From Bdellovibrionales bacterium (GTDB lineage Bacteria > Bdellovibrionota > Bdellovibrionia > Bdellovibrionales > UBA1609): a DNA stretch of 42,691 nt. Of this stretch, positions 9,390 to 17,814 are shown piece after piece (position 1 is the stretch's first letter; every line of letters starts with the position of its first letter). Below the pieces are notes generated by a model, which made no database searches, was not told the DNA's origin, and saw nothing but the letters and a program-made list of their open reading frames with translations. Made by a program: the position numbers and the translations under genes. Location of the stretch: contig JAHDFM010000014.1 of NCBI GenBank assembly GCA_020628165.1, forward strand, positions 40,977 to 83,667. The letters run 5' to 3'.

Positions 9390-10970
9390 ATGAATAAATG
9401 GGTAAATAGGATAATTGCAGTGTATATTTCATTCAATGCCAAGCGACTCTTTGCTTATTTAATAATTTTCTTAATCCATATAAATATCAATACAGAAGTA
9501 AAAGCAGCTGATGAATTATTCTGTGAATATGTAGTGAGTTCAGATGAGAATGCTCAAGTATCAAATGACAATGATTTTGAAATTGGTCAAGTGTATGTCG
9601 ATATTGAGTATGGATTTGTGAGGTTACTTGAAGTAGAAGGTGACCCTAATGATCCAATGTTTAAAATCACAGTTAAGTTGATGGACCCATTATATTCTAG
9701 AAGGGAGAGCCGGAGTCGTTTTAACACTGTGCCATTGTCTCTCTATCCTAACTTAAATGGTGGTCGCATGATAGTAGCAGTGAGAGACAGAAGCCAATTT
9801 GGTATAAATGTTATAGAACAGCGAATTCAACAACGTTATGACAAAAATAGAGTTAAGGATTATTTTAAATTATATAGAATTGCTGAACTTGTTCTTGGAA
9901 GAAATTTAGATGATTTAAAATATCTTAGAAATAGTTTGATAAAACTTTTAAATGAGTATGAGTTTAAAAGTAGTTGGGCCCATAGTTATCAAGACCCTGT
10001 TAGAAATAAAATTTCACATTTGACCCAATTAGTTTTTTTTAATTTTGTATATGACAGTGATGATCAAGGTGAAAATGAATATTATGATCAGAAAGTGTTA
10101 TTTGATGATTTTGTTTTGAAGGCAGAAAATATTTTAAAGGAAAACTTAATCTTATCTGGTATATTGGCATCGCTTCAAGAAAGGTCTCAATGGCTAGCAG
10201 ATAGGTGGGCATGGCCAAAATCAACAAGTTCCCCTGAAGTCTCGAGCACTGAAAATCGATATTTTCGCCTAGCTAATATGATGTTTCCTGTTGAAGTTCA
10301 AAGACATAATAAAGAGGGTTACAATGTCGCACAAACAGTAGAAATGGACATTGACCATTATCTGAGGTCATATTTTTGGCTGCAAAATTATGATGTGTCG
10401 GTTGCTAAGACTAAAGAAGTCGAAAGTCTTGCTGAGATCAATCAAAGATCAATTCGTGGAAAACGAGTCTTAGTTTATGGTGACAACGATTTTGTAGACT
10501 CTGTTACAAAAGAGTTTTCTAATCGTGAGCAACGTATCAATGAACAATCTGAAGCAAGTACTATGATAGCCGATAGTCAAAGAGAAGCTGATCACCAAGC
10601 AGGTCAAAGTCAGCCTGAGTTCGGCTATGGTGAAAGTGATTTTGTGCAATATTTTAAATCAGAATTCCCTGATGATGGTTTTGAGTCAGAAGAATCTTCC
10701 GAAGTTCTAGAGGATGCCCCCTCAATTGACGTAGGTGTCGTTCATTTTAATTCAACAGCTGAAGAATATATTTTAAACAATCCAAGTTTTTATGCTCAAC
10801 TTTATAGACAGGTCACTTCAGAAGACAATTTAAATATTTCAAGAAGAAGTAAAATTGTCATTTTAATTCAACAACAGGCTGATCCCTACAACGTTATTTT
10901 GAATGATCTGATAAGGCGTTTAAATAATTTAGATGGTGGTAGAAATATTCAGGTCTTTAAGTATCAATAA
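9390..10970 (+). CDS. Large exported protein of unknown function
   Basis: 526 residues. The N-terminus has basic residues followed by a long hydrophobic stretch (LFAYLIIFLIHININ) and a probable signal cleavage after VKA near residue 39. A GAGAAG ribosome site precedes the ATG. The mature protein is acidic, with a low-complexity Glu/Ser/Asp segment at about residues 400-450 (FESEESSEVLEDAPS). The last 80 residues (from VGVVHFNSTAEEYILNN) look globular again. No cysteine pairs or enzymatic motifs recognised. The gene is flanked by about 240 bp upstream and a possible hairpin downstream (11010-11038), so it is probably a single-gene transcript. Confidence 0.65.
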   Translation: MNKWVNRIIAVYISFNAKRLFAYLIIFLIHININTEVKAADELFCEYVVSSDENAQVSNDNDFEIGQVYVDIEYGFVRLLEVEGDPNDPMFKITVKLMDPLYSRRESRSRFNTVPLSLYPNLNGGRMIVAVRDRSQFGINVIEQRIQQRYDKNRVKDYFKLYRIAELVLGRNLDDLKYLRNSLIKLLNEYEFKSSWAHSYQDPVRNKISHLTQLVFFNFVYDSDDQGENEYYDQKVLFDDFVLKAENILKENLILSGILASLQERSQWLADRWAWPKSTSSPEVSSTENRYFRLANMMFPVEVQRHNKEGYNVAQTVEMDIDHYLRSYFWLQNYDVSVAKTKEVESLAEINQRSIRGKRVLVYGDNDFVDSVTKEFSNREQRINEQSEASTMIADSQREADHQAGQSQPEFGYGESDFVQYFKSEFPDDGFESEESSEVLEDAPSIDVGVVHFNSTAEEYILNNPSFYAQLYRQVTSEDNLNISRRSKIVILIQQQADPYNVILNDLIRRLNNLDGGRNIQVFKYQ

Positions 10971-11009
10971 GATACGAGTATTGACTAAAACAGAGGCCAA
11001 AAATTATGA

Positions 11010-11038
11010 GAGCTAGAGGCAGCTTTAGCACCTAGCTC
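11010..11038 (+). terminator. Weak hairpin after the 526-residue protein gene
   Basis: GAGCTAG (11010-11016) pairs with CTAGCTC (11032-11038), with a smaller inner dyad in the loop. No T-tract follows, so this may be a Rho-dependent end or an mRNA 3' structure rather than an intrinsic terminator. Confidence 0.35.
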
Positions 11039-11163
11039 GATACAAAATATTGACCTTGAAACTCGGCGCATTTTTCCTAGCAATGCCTTACCAAGTGCTA
11101 ATTTTAGTCGAGTTCATAGACAAAAAACTCTTACTTATGTGCTTGGCATAATACAATGGAAGC

Positions 11164-12054
11164 ATGGTTCAGTGCCCAAAATGCCAACATGAAGTGAAAG
11201 ATGACTTTGGTCTGGTTGAATGCAATCAGTGCGGGCATTCCTTCATGCTTGGAATGGACGGACAAATCAGTGAAGACGTTCCACCTATGGTCGGCACAGA
11301 CTCTCATCATGTCGAAGAGTCTCCTTTAGATAATTATATTGATGAAGCCACTGTTTTTCCTGTGGCTGTCGATAGTGAACCTGCAGAAGACACTCCTTAT
11401 GTGGAGCCAAGCAGTGAAGGTGATTTTCATGAAGACATCGGCTCACAAGTGATTGATAACTTTAGCAGTGTCAGTGGTCATCACAATCTCACCAACCCCT
11501 CCGTGGTGATTAAAGAAAGTGAGCTCGATGGTTTTGTTGATGAGTTTACGTCTTTTAAAGAGCAGGCAGGTGAAGAGCAAGAGATTATCGCTGATCACGA
11601 ACCAGAATTAAACTCTTCCGAAAGTGTTTACACCTCACTCACAGAAGTGAAAGGGCAACAAGATTTTGCCAATCAAGTGGAGGAGTTCAACGATGAACGA
11701 ACTAACTTTTTAGCTGAGCAAATCTTGGAAAATTCACAGCAGGTAGAAAAGCAAGAGCAGTTGATGAATGTCAGTGAATTTGCCAACTCTGAAAAGTCAT
11801 CGGTAGATGAAGGCCTACTTAAATACAATGTTTTTCTTGCCGGTATCAATTCCCATGACATTAAAAATATAGTTTTTGAAGAGCTAGCTGATAAGAAATT
11901 GTTTCTCGATATCGATGAGTTAAAGAAATCAATGAGTGACGGGCAATTGGTGATACCGTCCATTTCGGCTGTGAAGGCTTCGGTCATTATTAACAGGTTG
12001 TCACATTTACCAATTTCAATTTTGTGGGATCAGCATGATATTAGAAAAGCTTAA
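11164..12054 (+). CDS. Zinc-ribbon protein with acidic linker and conserved-looking C-terminal domain
   Basis: 296 residues. The first 27 residues form a zinc ribbon with two C-x2-C pairs: CPKC at residues 4-7 and CNQC at about 20-23. A long, very acidic, low-complexity region follows (residues 30-210). The last 80 residues (from LLKYNVFLAGIN to LWDQHDIRKA) look like a compact alpha/beta domain with no name that I know. No signal peptide, so it is probably cytoplasmic. It overlaps the next gene by 20 nt. A second, shorter N-terminal zinc-ribbon protein is encoded at 26707-27171. The architecture suggests a protein-interaction or regulatory role, but this is inference. Confidence 0.65.
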   Translation: MVQCPKCQHEVKDDFGLVECNQCGHSFMLGMDGQISEDVPPMVGTDSHHVEESPLDNYIDEATVFPVAVDSEPAEDTPYVEPSSEGDFHEDIGSQVIDNFSSVSGHHNLTNPSVVIKESELDGFVDEFTSFKEQAGEEQEIIADHEPELNSSESVYTSLTEVKGQQDFANQVEEFNDERTNFLAEQILENSQQVEKQEQLMNVSEFANSEKSSVDEGLLKYNVFLAGINSHDIKNIVFEELADKKLFLDIDELKKSMSDGQLVIPSISAVKASVIINRLSHLPISILWDQHDIRKA

Positions 12055-12535
12055 ATATGTGGTTGTGTTTTTACTTTCTTTTACATTTGTGTTTTACACA
12101 TTTGCCAGTGACCAAAGAGTGAAACAAATTACAGAGCTAAAAGCCTTGGTTGAGTACGAGAAAAAAAGTATCAAAGGTTTGTTGATCGAAGCAAATGAAG
12201 CTAATAAAAATTCTCAAGAAGAAGCCATGCTCAAGCAACTCATAGAAACCAAAATGAGCGATCTAAACAACAAAATAAAGGGGCTCAACGAGTTGATTAA
12301 AGCTGAGAGCCATAGTAACAGTAAAGTGAAGAGCAGTGATGTTAAGCAAATTAAAGATTTAAATGAACTCAAAGATGAAATAGGCATAGACCGAGATATC
12401 ACTCATCTCTACAAGAAAGTTAAAAATGTGTACAAAGATTTTAACAAAACTAAAGAACACAAAGAGTGGAAAGAGAAGAAAGAGACCTATTTTAAAATCA
12501 AAGAGCGTAAGAAAAAAATAATTTTTGTGGAGTAA
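12035..12535 (+). CDS. Exported coiled-coil protein
   Basis: 166 residues. A signal peptide or N-terminal anchor (LKYVVVFLLSFTFVFYTFA) spans residues 6-24. The rest is almost wholly charged with strong heptad-like spacing (EYEKKSIKGLLIEANEAN; IKDLNELKDEI), predicting coiled coil, and ends in a Lys/Glu-rich tail. The start lies inside the end of the zinc-ribbon gene (20-nt overlap), which points to translational coupling. The stop lies just before the next gene's start region. Function unknown; a periplasmic structural or spacing role is possible. Confidence 0.65.
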   Translation: MILEKLKYVVVFLLSFTFVFYTFASDQRVKQITELKALVEYEKKSIKGLLIEANEANKNSQEEAMLKQLIETKMSDLNNKIKGLNELIKAESHSNSKVKSSDVKQIKDLNELKDEIGIDRDITHLYKKVKNVYKDFNKTKEHKEWKEKKETYFKIKERKKKIIFVE

Positions 12536-12542
12536 AGAAGTT

Positions 12543-13094
12543 TTGAGGTTATTATTTTGTCTTGTTGTATTTTTTATTTCGTCTTGTAGTACGACAAGTA
12601 GTGGTCAGCGAGGAGTGGCTTCCGTTCAACAAAAAATTGAAAAAGCGAATCCGTCAACAGTTGTTCAAGAAATACAAAAACTGAAGCAAGATAATATTTC
12701 ACACTTAACTTATGTTATTTCGTCGTCTGATATTGGTCCAAACTGTTATAATTTGATTCAAGAAAGCACTATGAGATTGGTTCGCACAGATGAAAACTAT
12801 ATTAAGTATTTTGTAACTATTGATCCAAATGAAGTGAGTTCACAGATTGAAATGTTATACAACTTACCTAAAAATTTATACCAGCAGAGTGAGTCCAGTG
12901 CTTCTTTAGATGTTAGGATTTATATTAGCGAATATGTCTTGATTGGTGAAATGGAAAATATTTACTTAGTTAACGATATCGATGCGTTGGTATCAGGAGT
13001 GAGTAAATTACCAGACAATCAACTTAATCTTTCTTACTTTGAGCTCAATGAGGAAAAATGTTTAGATAGATACAGTTCTTTTTTTGGTCCGTAA
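12543..13094 (+). CDS. Lipoprotein of unknown function
   Basis: 183 residues from a TTG start at 12543, which has TGGAG at 12528-12532 with 10 nt spacing. A longer form from TTG 12525 is open but has no ribosome site. The N-terminus RLLFCLVVFFISSC carries a lipobox with Cys15 as the lipid site. The mature protein has two more cysteines (in NCYNL and ECLDR-like contexts) and no recognised domain. Third gene of a tightly packed set with the zinc-ribbon and coiled-coil genes. It converges on the gene at 13103 with only 8 nt between stops. Confidence 0.65.
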   Translation: MRLLFCLVVFFISSCSTTSSGQRGVASVQQKIEKANPSTVVQEIQKLKQDNISHLTYVISSSDIGPNCYNLIQESTMRLVRTDENYIKYFVTIDPNEVSSQIEMLYNLPKNLYQQSESSASLDVRIYISEYVLIGEMENIYLVNDIDALVSGVSKLPDNQLNLSYFELNEEKCLDRYSSFFGP

Positions 13095-13102
13095 TTTCAA
13101 TA

Positions 13103-13603
13103 CTAATCATTTTTGCTGATCTTAATTTTTGTATCTAGATTTAGAATATTTAAATTATCTTTTTCTGATAAATAAGAATATGTTTTACTGTTGCCTTTGC
13201 GGTCATTGAGTTGAATCTTAAGTAAGTAGTTATTTACTTTTCCGGTCGATAAATTCATTAGTGGTTCAATAGAAAAGTGTTGAATTTCACCAGCCTCTCT
13301 TTTTGAGCTACTTGTGCAATTAAAGCTGACTTCTGGCCTGCGGCTAATAAGACAGTCTTCAAAGTTAAAATTTGTAGAGAGTATAGTGTGGTCAGCGCTA
13401 AGTTTTTTATTTAAAATCAAGTGGTAACTTTTGTTGCTTTCATTTGGAAACAAATTTAAATGATGGGCTTCAGTGGAGTTATCACTATTAATATTTGAAT
13501 GAAAAGTAAAACTCACTGGGATGTATTTGTGAGTCGATTTTTCTGGCTGTGAAAAAATCACAGCTAAGACTATAAAAAATAAAATTGAAAAGATTGATTT
13601 CAT
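13103..13603 (-). CDS. Exported protein of unknown function
   Basis: 166 residues. The start has a plausible ribosome site (AAGGTG with 7 nt spacing). Residues 1-18 form a hydrophobic signal or anchor (SIFSILFFIVLAVIF). The mature part is rich in Ser, Asn and Lys with beta-like alternation and two cysteines separated by about 12 residues. No family recognised. Divergent spacing places its promoter within the 210-bp gap that also holds the terminator of the oligopeptidase gene. Confidence 0.6.
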   Translation of the reverse strand: MKSIFSILFFIVLAVIFSQPEKSTHKYIPVSFTFHSNINSDNSTEAHHLNLFPNESNKSYHLILNKKLSADHTILSTNFNFEDCLISRRPEVSFNCTSSSKREAGEIQHFSIEPLMNLSTGKVNNYLLKIQLNDRKGNSKTYSYLSEKDNLNILNLDTKIKISKND

Positions 13604-13752
13604 GTATTCACCTTATTAATTACGTACAACAACAAATTAATAAGCAAAGGACATGCCATAAAGATATATAATCTCTAATGAATTAGCGACATTTAAACAA
13701 AAGAACGAGAGTTTGGACTGTCTAAAAAATTACAAAGCTGACAAAAAACGTC

Positions 13753-13806
13753 AAAAAAACTCGGTTCTCTGTGCTGAAAGCTTTTTGTTTAGCAAAAAGA
13801 ACCGAG
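13753..13806 (-). terminator. Rho-independent terminator of the oligopeptidase B gene
   Basis: On the minus strand, CTCGGTTCT pairs with AGAACCGAG (13760-13768 with 13798-13806). The loop holds a second stem, CTTTTTG with CAAAAAG, and seven T residues follow (A-run 13753-13759 on the plus strand). It starts 7 nt after the stop codon at 13814. Confidence 0.88.
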
Positions 13807-13813
13807 CGATCAA

Positions 13814-15889
13814 TTATTTCATAGTTAAAGCAAAGGCATAGTTAAATGCCGCTTCTTTCAGGCCTTTGTAGCGATCCGTTTCTCCTGCGTGACCTGCGTG
13901 CATTTTAATGTTGAGTAACAATATGTTGCTGTCCGTTTTAAGTTCACGCAACTTGGCCACCATCTTTGCTGGTTCCCAATATGTGACTTGCTCATCCGAA
14001 ATACCTGAGTTGTATAACATGGCCGGGTAATTTTTAGCTTCGACATTGTCATAAGGAGAGTACTGCATCATGTATTCAAAGTCGCCTTTGTTTTCAATAG
14101 GGTTGCCCCATTCTTCCCACTCAGGGGGCGTTAAAGGTAAGCTCGCATCTGAAATGGTATTGATGACATCCACAAAAGGAACGTCGGCAATAACGGACTG
14201 AAACAAGTCAGGGCGCATGTTGGTGACGGCCCCCATAAGTAAGCCTCCGGCACTGCCGCCGTTTGCAACGATTTGACCTTTTTGAGTGTAGCCACTCTCA
14301 ACCATATGTTCACAACAAGAAATATAATCTTTAAAGGTGTTCATTTTTTTGCGCATTTTACCGTTGAGGTACCAGTCATACCCTTTTTCATTACCACCTC
14401 GAATGTGCGCCACTGCGTAGGCAAAACCGCGATCTATCAACGAAAACATACTTGTTCTAAAAAACGGTGGCATACCATAACCATAAGACCCATAAGCGTA
14501 GACGTAGGCAGAATTTTGCTCTTGGTGAGCGGTGAATCCTTTTCTTGTGATGATCGTTAGGGGAATCAACTCACCGTCATGAGCCTTGGCAAATTCTCTT
14601 TTGAGAACATAATTTTCAGGGTTGTAATTTGGGACTTCTTTTTGCTTTAAAACTTTTAAGCTCAATGTGTTGGTGTCGAGCTCTAAAGTTTGAGGTGCTG
14701 TGATTGGGTTTTCAAAGCTAACTTGAAGATCTGTTGCATTGTGGTCATGTGCACCAATCAAGCTGACGCTTTTTATTTCGTGAGCAAATGGGACTGTTTG
14801 CATTTTTTTATCAGTGAGATCGTAAACACAGATGTCATCGATAGCCGTTTCAGAGTTTCGAGCTGAAAGAACTAATTTATTTCCATAAAGGCTCATGTGC
14901 CTTAAAAACAAGTTTTTAGAATTAGCGATAACGACTCTCCATGAATCAGGTTTGTCGATGTTTTCTTCTTCGCAACTGTAAACAGCAAAATTGCTATTGT
15001 TCATATCATTAGTTAAAATGTAATAAGTGCCGTTATTGTATTCATAACTGTACTGTATGTCATCTTTAGCATCAGCGATGAGCTTAAACTCTTGTTCATT
15101 TTTATTTTTTTTATAAATGGCATGCGAAGCGCCACTGACAAGATATATAAACGTGATCTCGTTATTTGTTGTGCGTGTGTCAAACATAAAACGATTTTCA
15201 AATTTATCAGGTTTAGAGAAAACTAGTTTCTTTTTATCAGGTCCTTCGTGAATGTTCATATAATAAAGGTTTTTGCCGCGAGTGAACTCGTCAAGCTCAG
15301 TAAAAGCAATGGTCGTGTCGTCAACCCAGTAAAAGCTACTGCTCACATCTTCAAGCTTCCATTCAAAGTCAGTTTGAGAGGCAAAATCTCTGACCTTCAA
15401 TGTGCAGTCCAATGAGCCGGTTAGGTTGTAGCAGTAAGCAAAGTGAGTTTTGGCCTCATTGGGGATGGCTCCTCGGTGCATGTAAAGTTTTTTGCCCTCG
15501 GCCTCTTTATTGATATCAAAATAAACTTCTTCGACCGCGTCGAGAGTTTTGTATTTACGACAAAGAGTGGGGTAACTCAGACCTTCCGTTGTTTTGCGAT
15601 AATAGTAGTAATCATTTCTTTGATAAGGGTAGCTTGAGTCATCTTCTTTCGTGCGCGAGAGCAACTCGTTATAAATTTGCTCTTGCAGCTCTTTGGTTTC
15701 AGACATGACGTGTTCAGTGTACTTAGCTTCTTGGTTTAGATAGGTTTTGACGTTTTCGTCGGCAAAGTTGAGTTCACCTTTGATAAATTGTTTCCAGTTG
15801 TCATCACGTATCCAGGCGTAATTGTCAGTGCGCTCATGACCGTGTTGAGTTATTTTTTTTGCAATCTTTGGGGCTTGTGGTTGTTGCAT
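13814..15889 (-). CDS. ptrB: Oligopeptidase B-like S9 serine peptidase
   Basis: 691 residues from ATG 15889. An ATG two codons earlier directly abuts the AAGGG ribosome site, so the later start, with 6 nt spacing, is preferred. The N-terminal part (about residues 1-400) is the seven-bladed propeller typical of prolyl oligopeptidase relatives, beginning near HGHERTDNYAWIRDD. The C-terminal alpha/beta-hydrolase domain has the nucleophile motif GGSAGGLLMG (Ser546), the acid in SDEQVTYWEPAK (Asp632) and the histidine in HAGHAGETDR (His667). GGSAGG and YWEPAK are typical of PtrB, which cuts short peptides after Lys or Arg. No signal peptide, so cytoplasmic. It follows the scramblase-like gene by 57 nt. 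Confidence 0.93.
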   Translation of the reverse strand: MQQPQAPKIAKKITQHGHERTDNYAWIRDDNWKQFIKGELNFADENVKTYLNQEAKYTEHVMSETKELQEQIYNELLSRTKEDDSSYPYQRNDYYYYRKTTEGLSYPTLCRKYKTLDAVEEVYFDINKEAEGKKLYMHRGAIPNEAKTHFAYCYNLTGSLDCTLKVRDFASQTDFEWKLEDVSSSFYWVDDTTIAFTELDEFTRGKNLYYMNIHEGPDKKKLVFSKPDKFENRFMFDTRTTNNEITFIYLVSGASHAIYKKNKNEQEFKLIADAKDDIQYSYEYNNGTYYILTNDMNNSNFAVYSCEEENIDKPDSWRVVIANSKNLFLRHMSLYGNKLVLSARNSETAIDDICVYDLTDKKMQTVPFAHEIKSVSLIGAHDHNATDLQVSFENPITAPQTLELDTNTLSLKVLKQKEVPNYNPENYVLKREFAKAHDGELIPLTIITRKGFTAHQEQNSAYVYAYGSYGYGMPPFFRTSMFSLIDRGFAYAVAHIRGGNEKGYDWYLNGKMRKKMNTFKDYISCCEHMVESGYTQKGQIVANGGSAGGLLMGAVTNMRPDLFQSVIADVPFVDVINTISDASLPLTPPEWEEWGNPIENKGDFEYMMQYSPYDNVEAKNYPAMLYNSGISDEQVTYWEPAKMVAKLRELKTDSNILLLNIKMHAGHAGETDRYKGLKEAAFNYAFALTMK

Positions 15890-15946
15890 AGTCATCCCTT
15901 TTTTAATTTATAATTTAATATTTAGTTTATAGGTGATTGTTTTAGT

Positions 15947-16573
15947 TTAATCAAACACATCTATTATATTGGCTTTGTTGTTTTCAAAGTATTTAAGGTC
16001 AATCATAAGGGTCAGTGCGATTAGTAATAATTTTTCTTGTTCTGTGATGGTGCTATTTTCGCAGTTAATTTGAAAGAGATCTTTGTCAGTAAACACTTCC
16101 GTTAAGATTTTGCCCATTTTCTTTGTGATATTAGCAACCTCTTGATTGCGGCGAAGAATTGGAAATTTCCAAATTCTAAATAATCCTGCACGCAATGTGA
16201 AAACGACCTGACCACGCTCATTTAAAATATCAAAATTTTTACTTAAAATGCCAAAGCGTCTTTGAATGGAGCCGACAAGTTGACCATCGCGATTTGTGAT
16301 GTTGAGTTCATAAAAATAAAAACGGAAAGGATGATGTAAACTATAGAGCTTTTGTCTATGTGGATTAAAAAGAGAAACTTCAAAAGAGCGCCAGTGCCCA
16401 AGAAACTGACGAAGGAGGGTGTCCAAAAGCCCTTTCCTTTGTTCAGCGGCAAAACCAATCTGCTGTGATTGCTGGTTGAGTATCAAATATTTGTTGCGTG
16501 TTTCAAAACCGACAAACTCAAAGGGCTCAAGTGTTTGTTGGATGTAGATTTGCTTTTGATCGTTTAAATGCAA
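15947..16573 (-). CDS. Scramblase / LURP-one-like family protein
   Basis: 208 residues from a TTG start at 16573, with AAAGGA seven nucleotides upstream. Family features are FEFVGFETRNKYLIL near residues 18-32, RQFLGHWRSFEVSLF, PFRFYFYEL, QRRFGILSKNFDIL and the FTDKDLF / LMIDLKYFE segments near the end. These match the 12-stranded beta-barrel scramblase/Tubby-like superfamily. Bacterial members are of unknown function; scramblase activity should not be assumed. It is the first gene of a likely two-gene unit with ptrB. Confidence 0.8.
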   Translation of the reverse strand: MHLNDQKQIYIQQTLEPFEFVGFETRNKYLILNQQSQQIGFAAEQRKGLLDTLLRQFLGHWRSFEVSLFNPHRQKLYSLHHPFRFYFYELNITNRDGQLVGSIQRRFGILSKNFDILNERGQVVFTLRAGLFRIWKFPILRRNQEVANITKKMGKILTEVFTDKDLFQINCENSTITEQEKLLLIALTLMIDLKYFENNKANIIDVFD

Positions 16574-16785
16574 AACGGTGTCCTTTTTTTGATTTATTGA
16601 ATTTAGTTATGTGTTTTACAAATGCATTAACCTGTTTTCTGTAGTTAGTGTCAACTTTCTTCAAGTTGTCATTATAAGTTGATCAAATTGCTTTTAAAGC
16701 ATCACCTTAAAGAATTGGCCAACTTAAATACAAGAATCTTCATTAATGCAAGAGTCTTTTTTAAGAATTATCTTGAAGCTAGAAC

Positions 16786-16811
16786 GTCGTCTTGAGCGTT
16801 AGCGAAAGATT
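16786..16811 (+). repeat. REP-like dispersed repeat, copy 2
   Basis: GTCGTCTTGAGCG followed by TTAGCGAAAGATT, a degenerate form of the TCATCCTGAGC...AGCGAAGGAT repeat, in the 367-bp gap between the scramblase-like and BamE-like genes. It faces the copy at 16851-16877, so transcripts of this region could fold into a long hairpin. Confidence 0.5.
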
Positions 16812-16850
16812 TGTCACTCTTGGTATTTTTTAGTTGGGGAGTGTGTGTTT

Positions 16851-16877
16851 AGATCCTTCGCTCCGCTAAGGATGACA
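16851..16877 (-). repeat. REP-like dispersed repeat, copy 3 (inverted)
   Basis: AGATCCTTCGCTCCGCTAAG followed by GATGACA: the complement of the same repeat as at 211-236. Another partial fragment (AGCTCAGGACGATG) follows at about 16884-16897. The rest of the 16574-16940 gap holds no open frame or tRNA that I can see. Confidence 0.6.
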
Positions 16878-16940
16878 CAACTTAGCTCAGGACGATGTGT
16901 TTTTTTGCATGACTAAACCAACCTAAACAGAAAGCTTTAT

Positions 16941-17309
16941 TTAATCGTCGAGGGTTTTGAATTGTTTTTGGTAGTTTTTGCGTTTTTGCTCGACGTTTCC
17001 TTTGTACTCTTTGAAGTTTTTGGGTGCAATGGTTTGCTCATCTGGTTTTTGCAATAAAACATAAGTGACAAAACCATTTTCTATGATGACTTGCCCTTCT
17101 TTTAGCTCGTCTTTTTCGTAGTATTTATAAGTCCAGTAGTCTTTGCCGCTTTGACGAAAAGTTTTGTCAGGGTCTCCCACGATATCAAGGACCGTAGCCT
17201 TATCCATACCAACACTGAGCTTTTTCATGTTCTCTAAAGGTGTGCTTGCGCAAGAAGTGAGCAGTGAAGTGAGTGTGAAAAAAAGAAGTCCGATAAAAAG
17301 AGTTTTCAT
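16941..17309 (-). CDS. BamE/SmpA-like lipoprotein
   Basis: 122 residues. The lipobox is LLTSC with Cys20. The mature part starts with the typical BamE-fold helix and loop (SVGMDKATVLDIVGDPDKT, about residues 32-50), then DYWTYKYY and a strand IIENGFVTYVLL. This fold occurs in BamE, part of the outer-membrane protein assembly complex, and in many unrelated small lipoproteins. The C-terminal 30 residues are highly charged and Lys-rich. With no bam gene nearby, the specific BamE role is uncertain; family membership is the safe call. Confidence 0.75.
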   Translation of the reverse strand: MKTLFIGLLFFTLTSLLTSCASTPLENMKKLSVGMDKATVLDIVGDPDKTFRQSGKDYWTYKYYEKDELKEGQVIIENGFVTYVLLQKPDEQTIAPKNFKEYKGNVEQKRKNYQKQFKTLDD

Positions 17310-17762
17310 AGTGGTCCCTCATTCAGTTTTGAATCTTTCATTAATTATAACTGATTCCTTCATGATGTCTAAATTTGACCAACTAAATGAAACAAACTGA
17401 GAAGAAGGCTAGCTTTTTATCAAGACCTTGGTGGGGCAAATTGATAGCCAAGTGCGACAAAAAATATGTAAAAATTATAACAACTTACCAAAATCACATG
17501 CATCTAATGCTTATTTTGAACGCATATAAAAGCGCAGGTCGAAAGATTTTTTTAAAGCTGTACTGTCGTTAGCAAATCATTTTTTTTACAAACAGCGGAT
17601 TAATATGGAATGCAGAGCTATTATTTTTGAGAACGATCTGATGATTTCATAAATTTATTTACGATTTAAGCCTTTTGAACCAACAAAAAATCCTGGCAGA
17701 GATTGTTAAAATAATATAGTAGGTGTATTAAATATTATTGAAAACTAACACTACAGAATTCG
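17310..17762. other. Long non-coding gap before the cox operon
   Basis: About 450 bp of AT-rich sequence. A 61-codon open frame (17387-17572) has no ribosome site and no recognisable features, so it is not called. No tRNA or repeat copy was seen. A possible sigma-70-like promoter, TTGTTA (17703-17708) and TATTAA (17726-17731) with 17 bp spacing, points towards the cytochrome gene, but such matches are common in AT-rich DNA. Confidence 0.4.
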
Positions 17763-17786
17763 ATGGTAAGAGATAGCTCTTATCAT
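17763..17786 (+). promoter_or_regulatory. 24-bp palindrome upstream of the cox operon
   Basis: ATGGTAAGAG, then ATAG, then CTCTTATCAT: 10-bp arms, complementary at nine positions with one G-T pair. It lies 28 nt before the first start codon of the oxidase operon and 32 nt after a possible -10 element. It could be a repressor or redox-regulator operator, or a 5'-UTR hairpin in the cox mRNA. Confidence 0.5.
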
Positions 17787-17814
17787 AATTTCACGATTTT
17801 AGAGAGGTTGCTCC

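Noticed and set aside
17387-17572. 61-codon open frame in the gap before the cox operon
   Set aside because: No ribosome site, no signal or domain feature, and low-complexity AT-rich codons; more likely non-coding.
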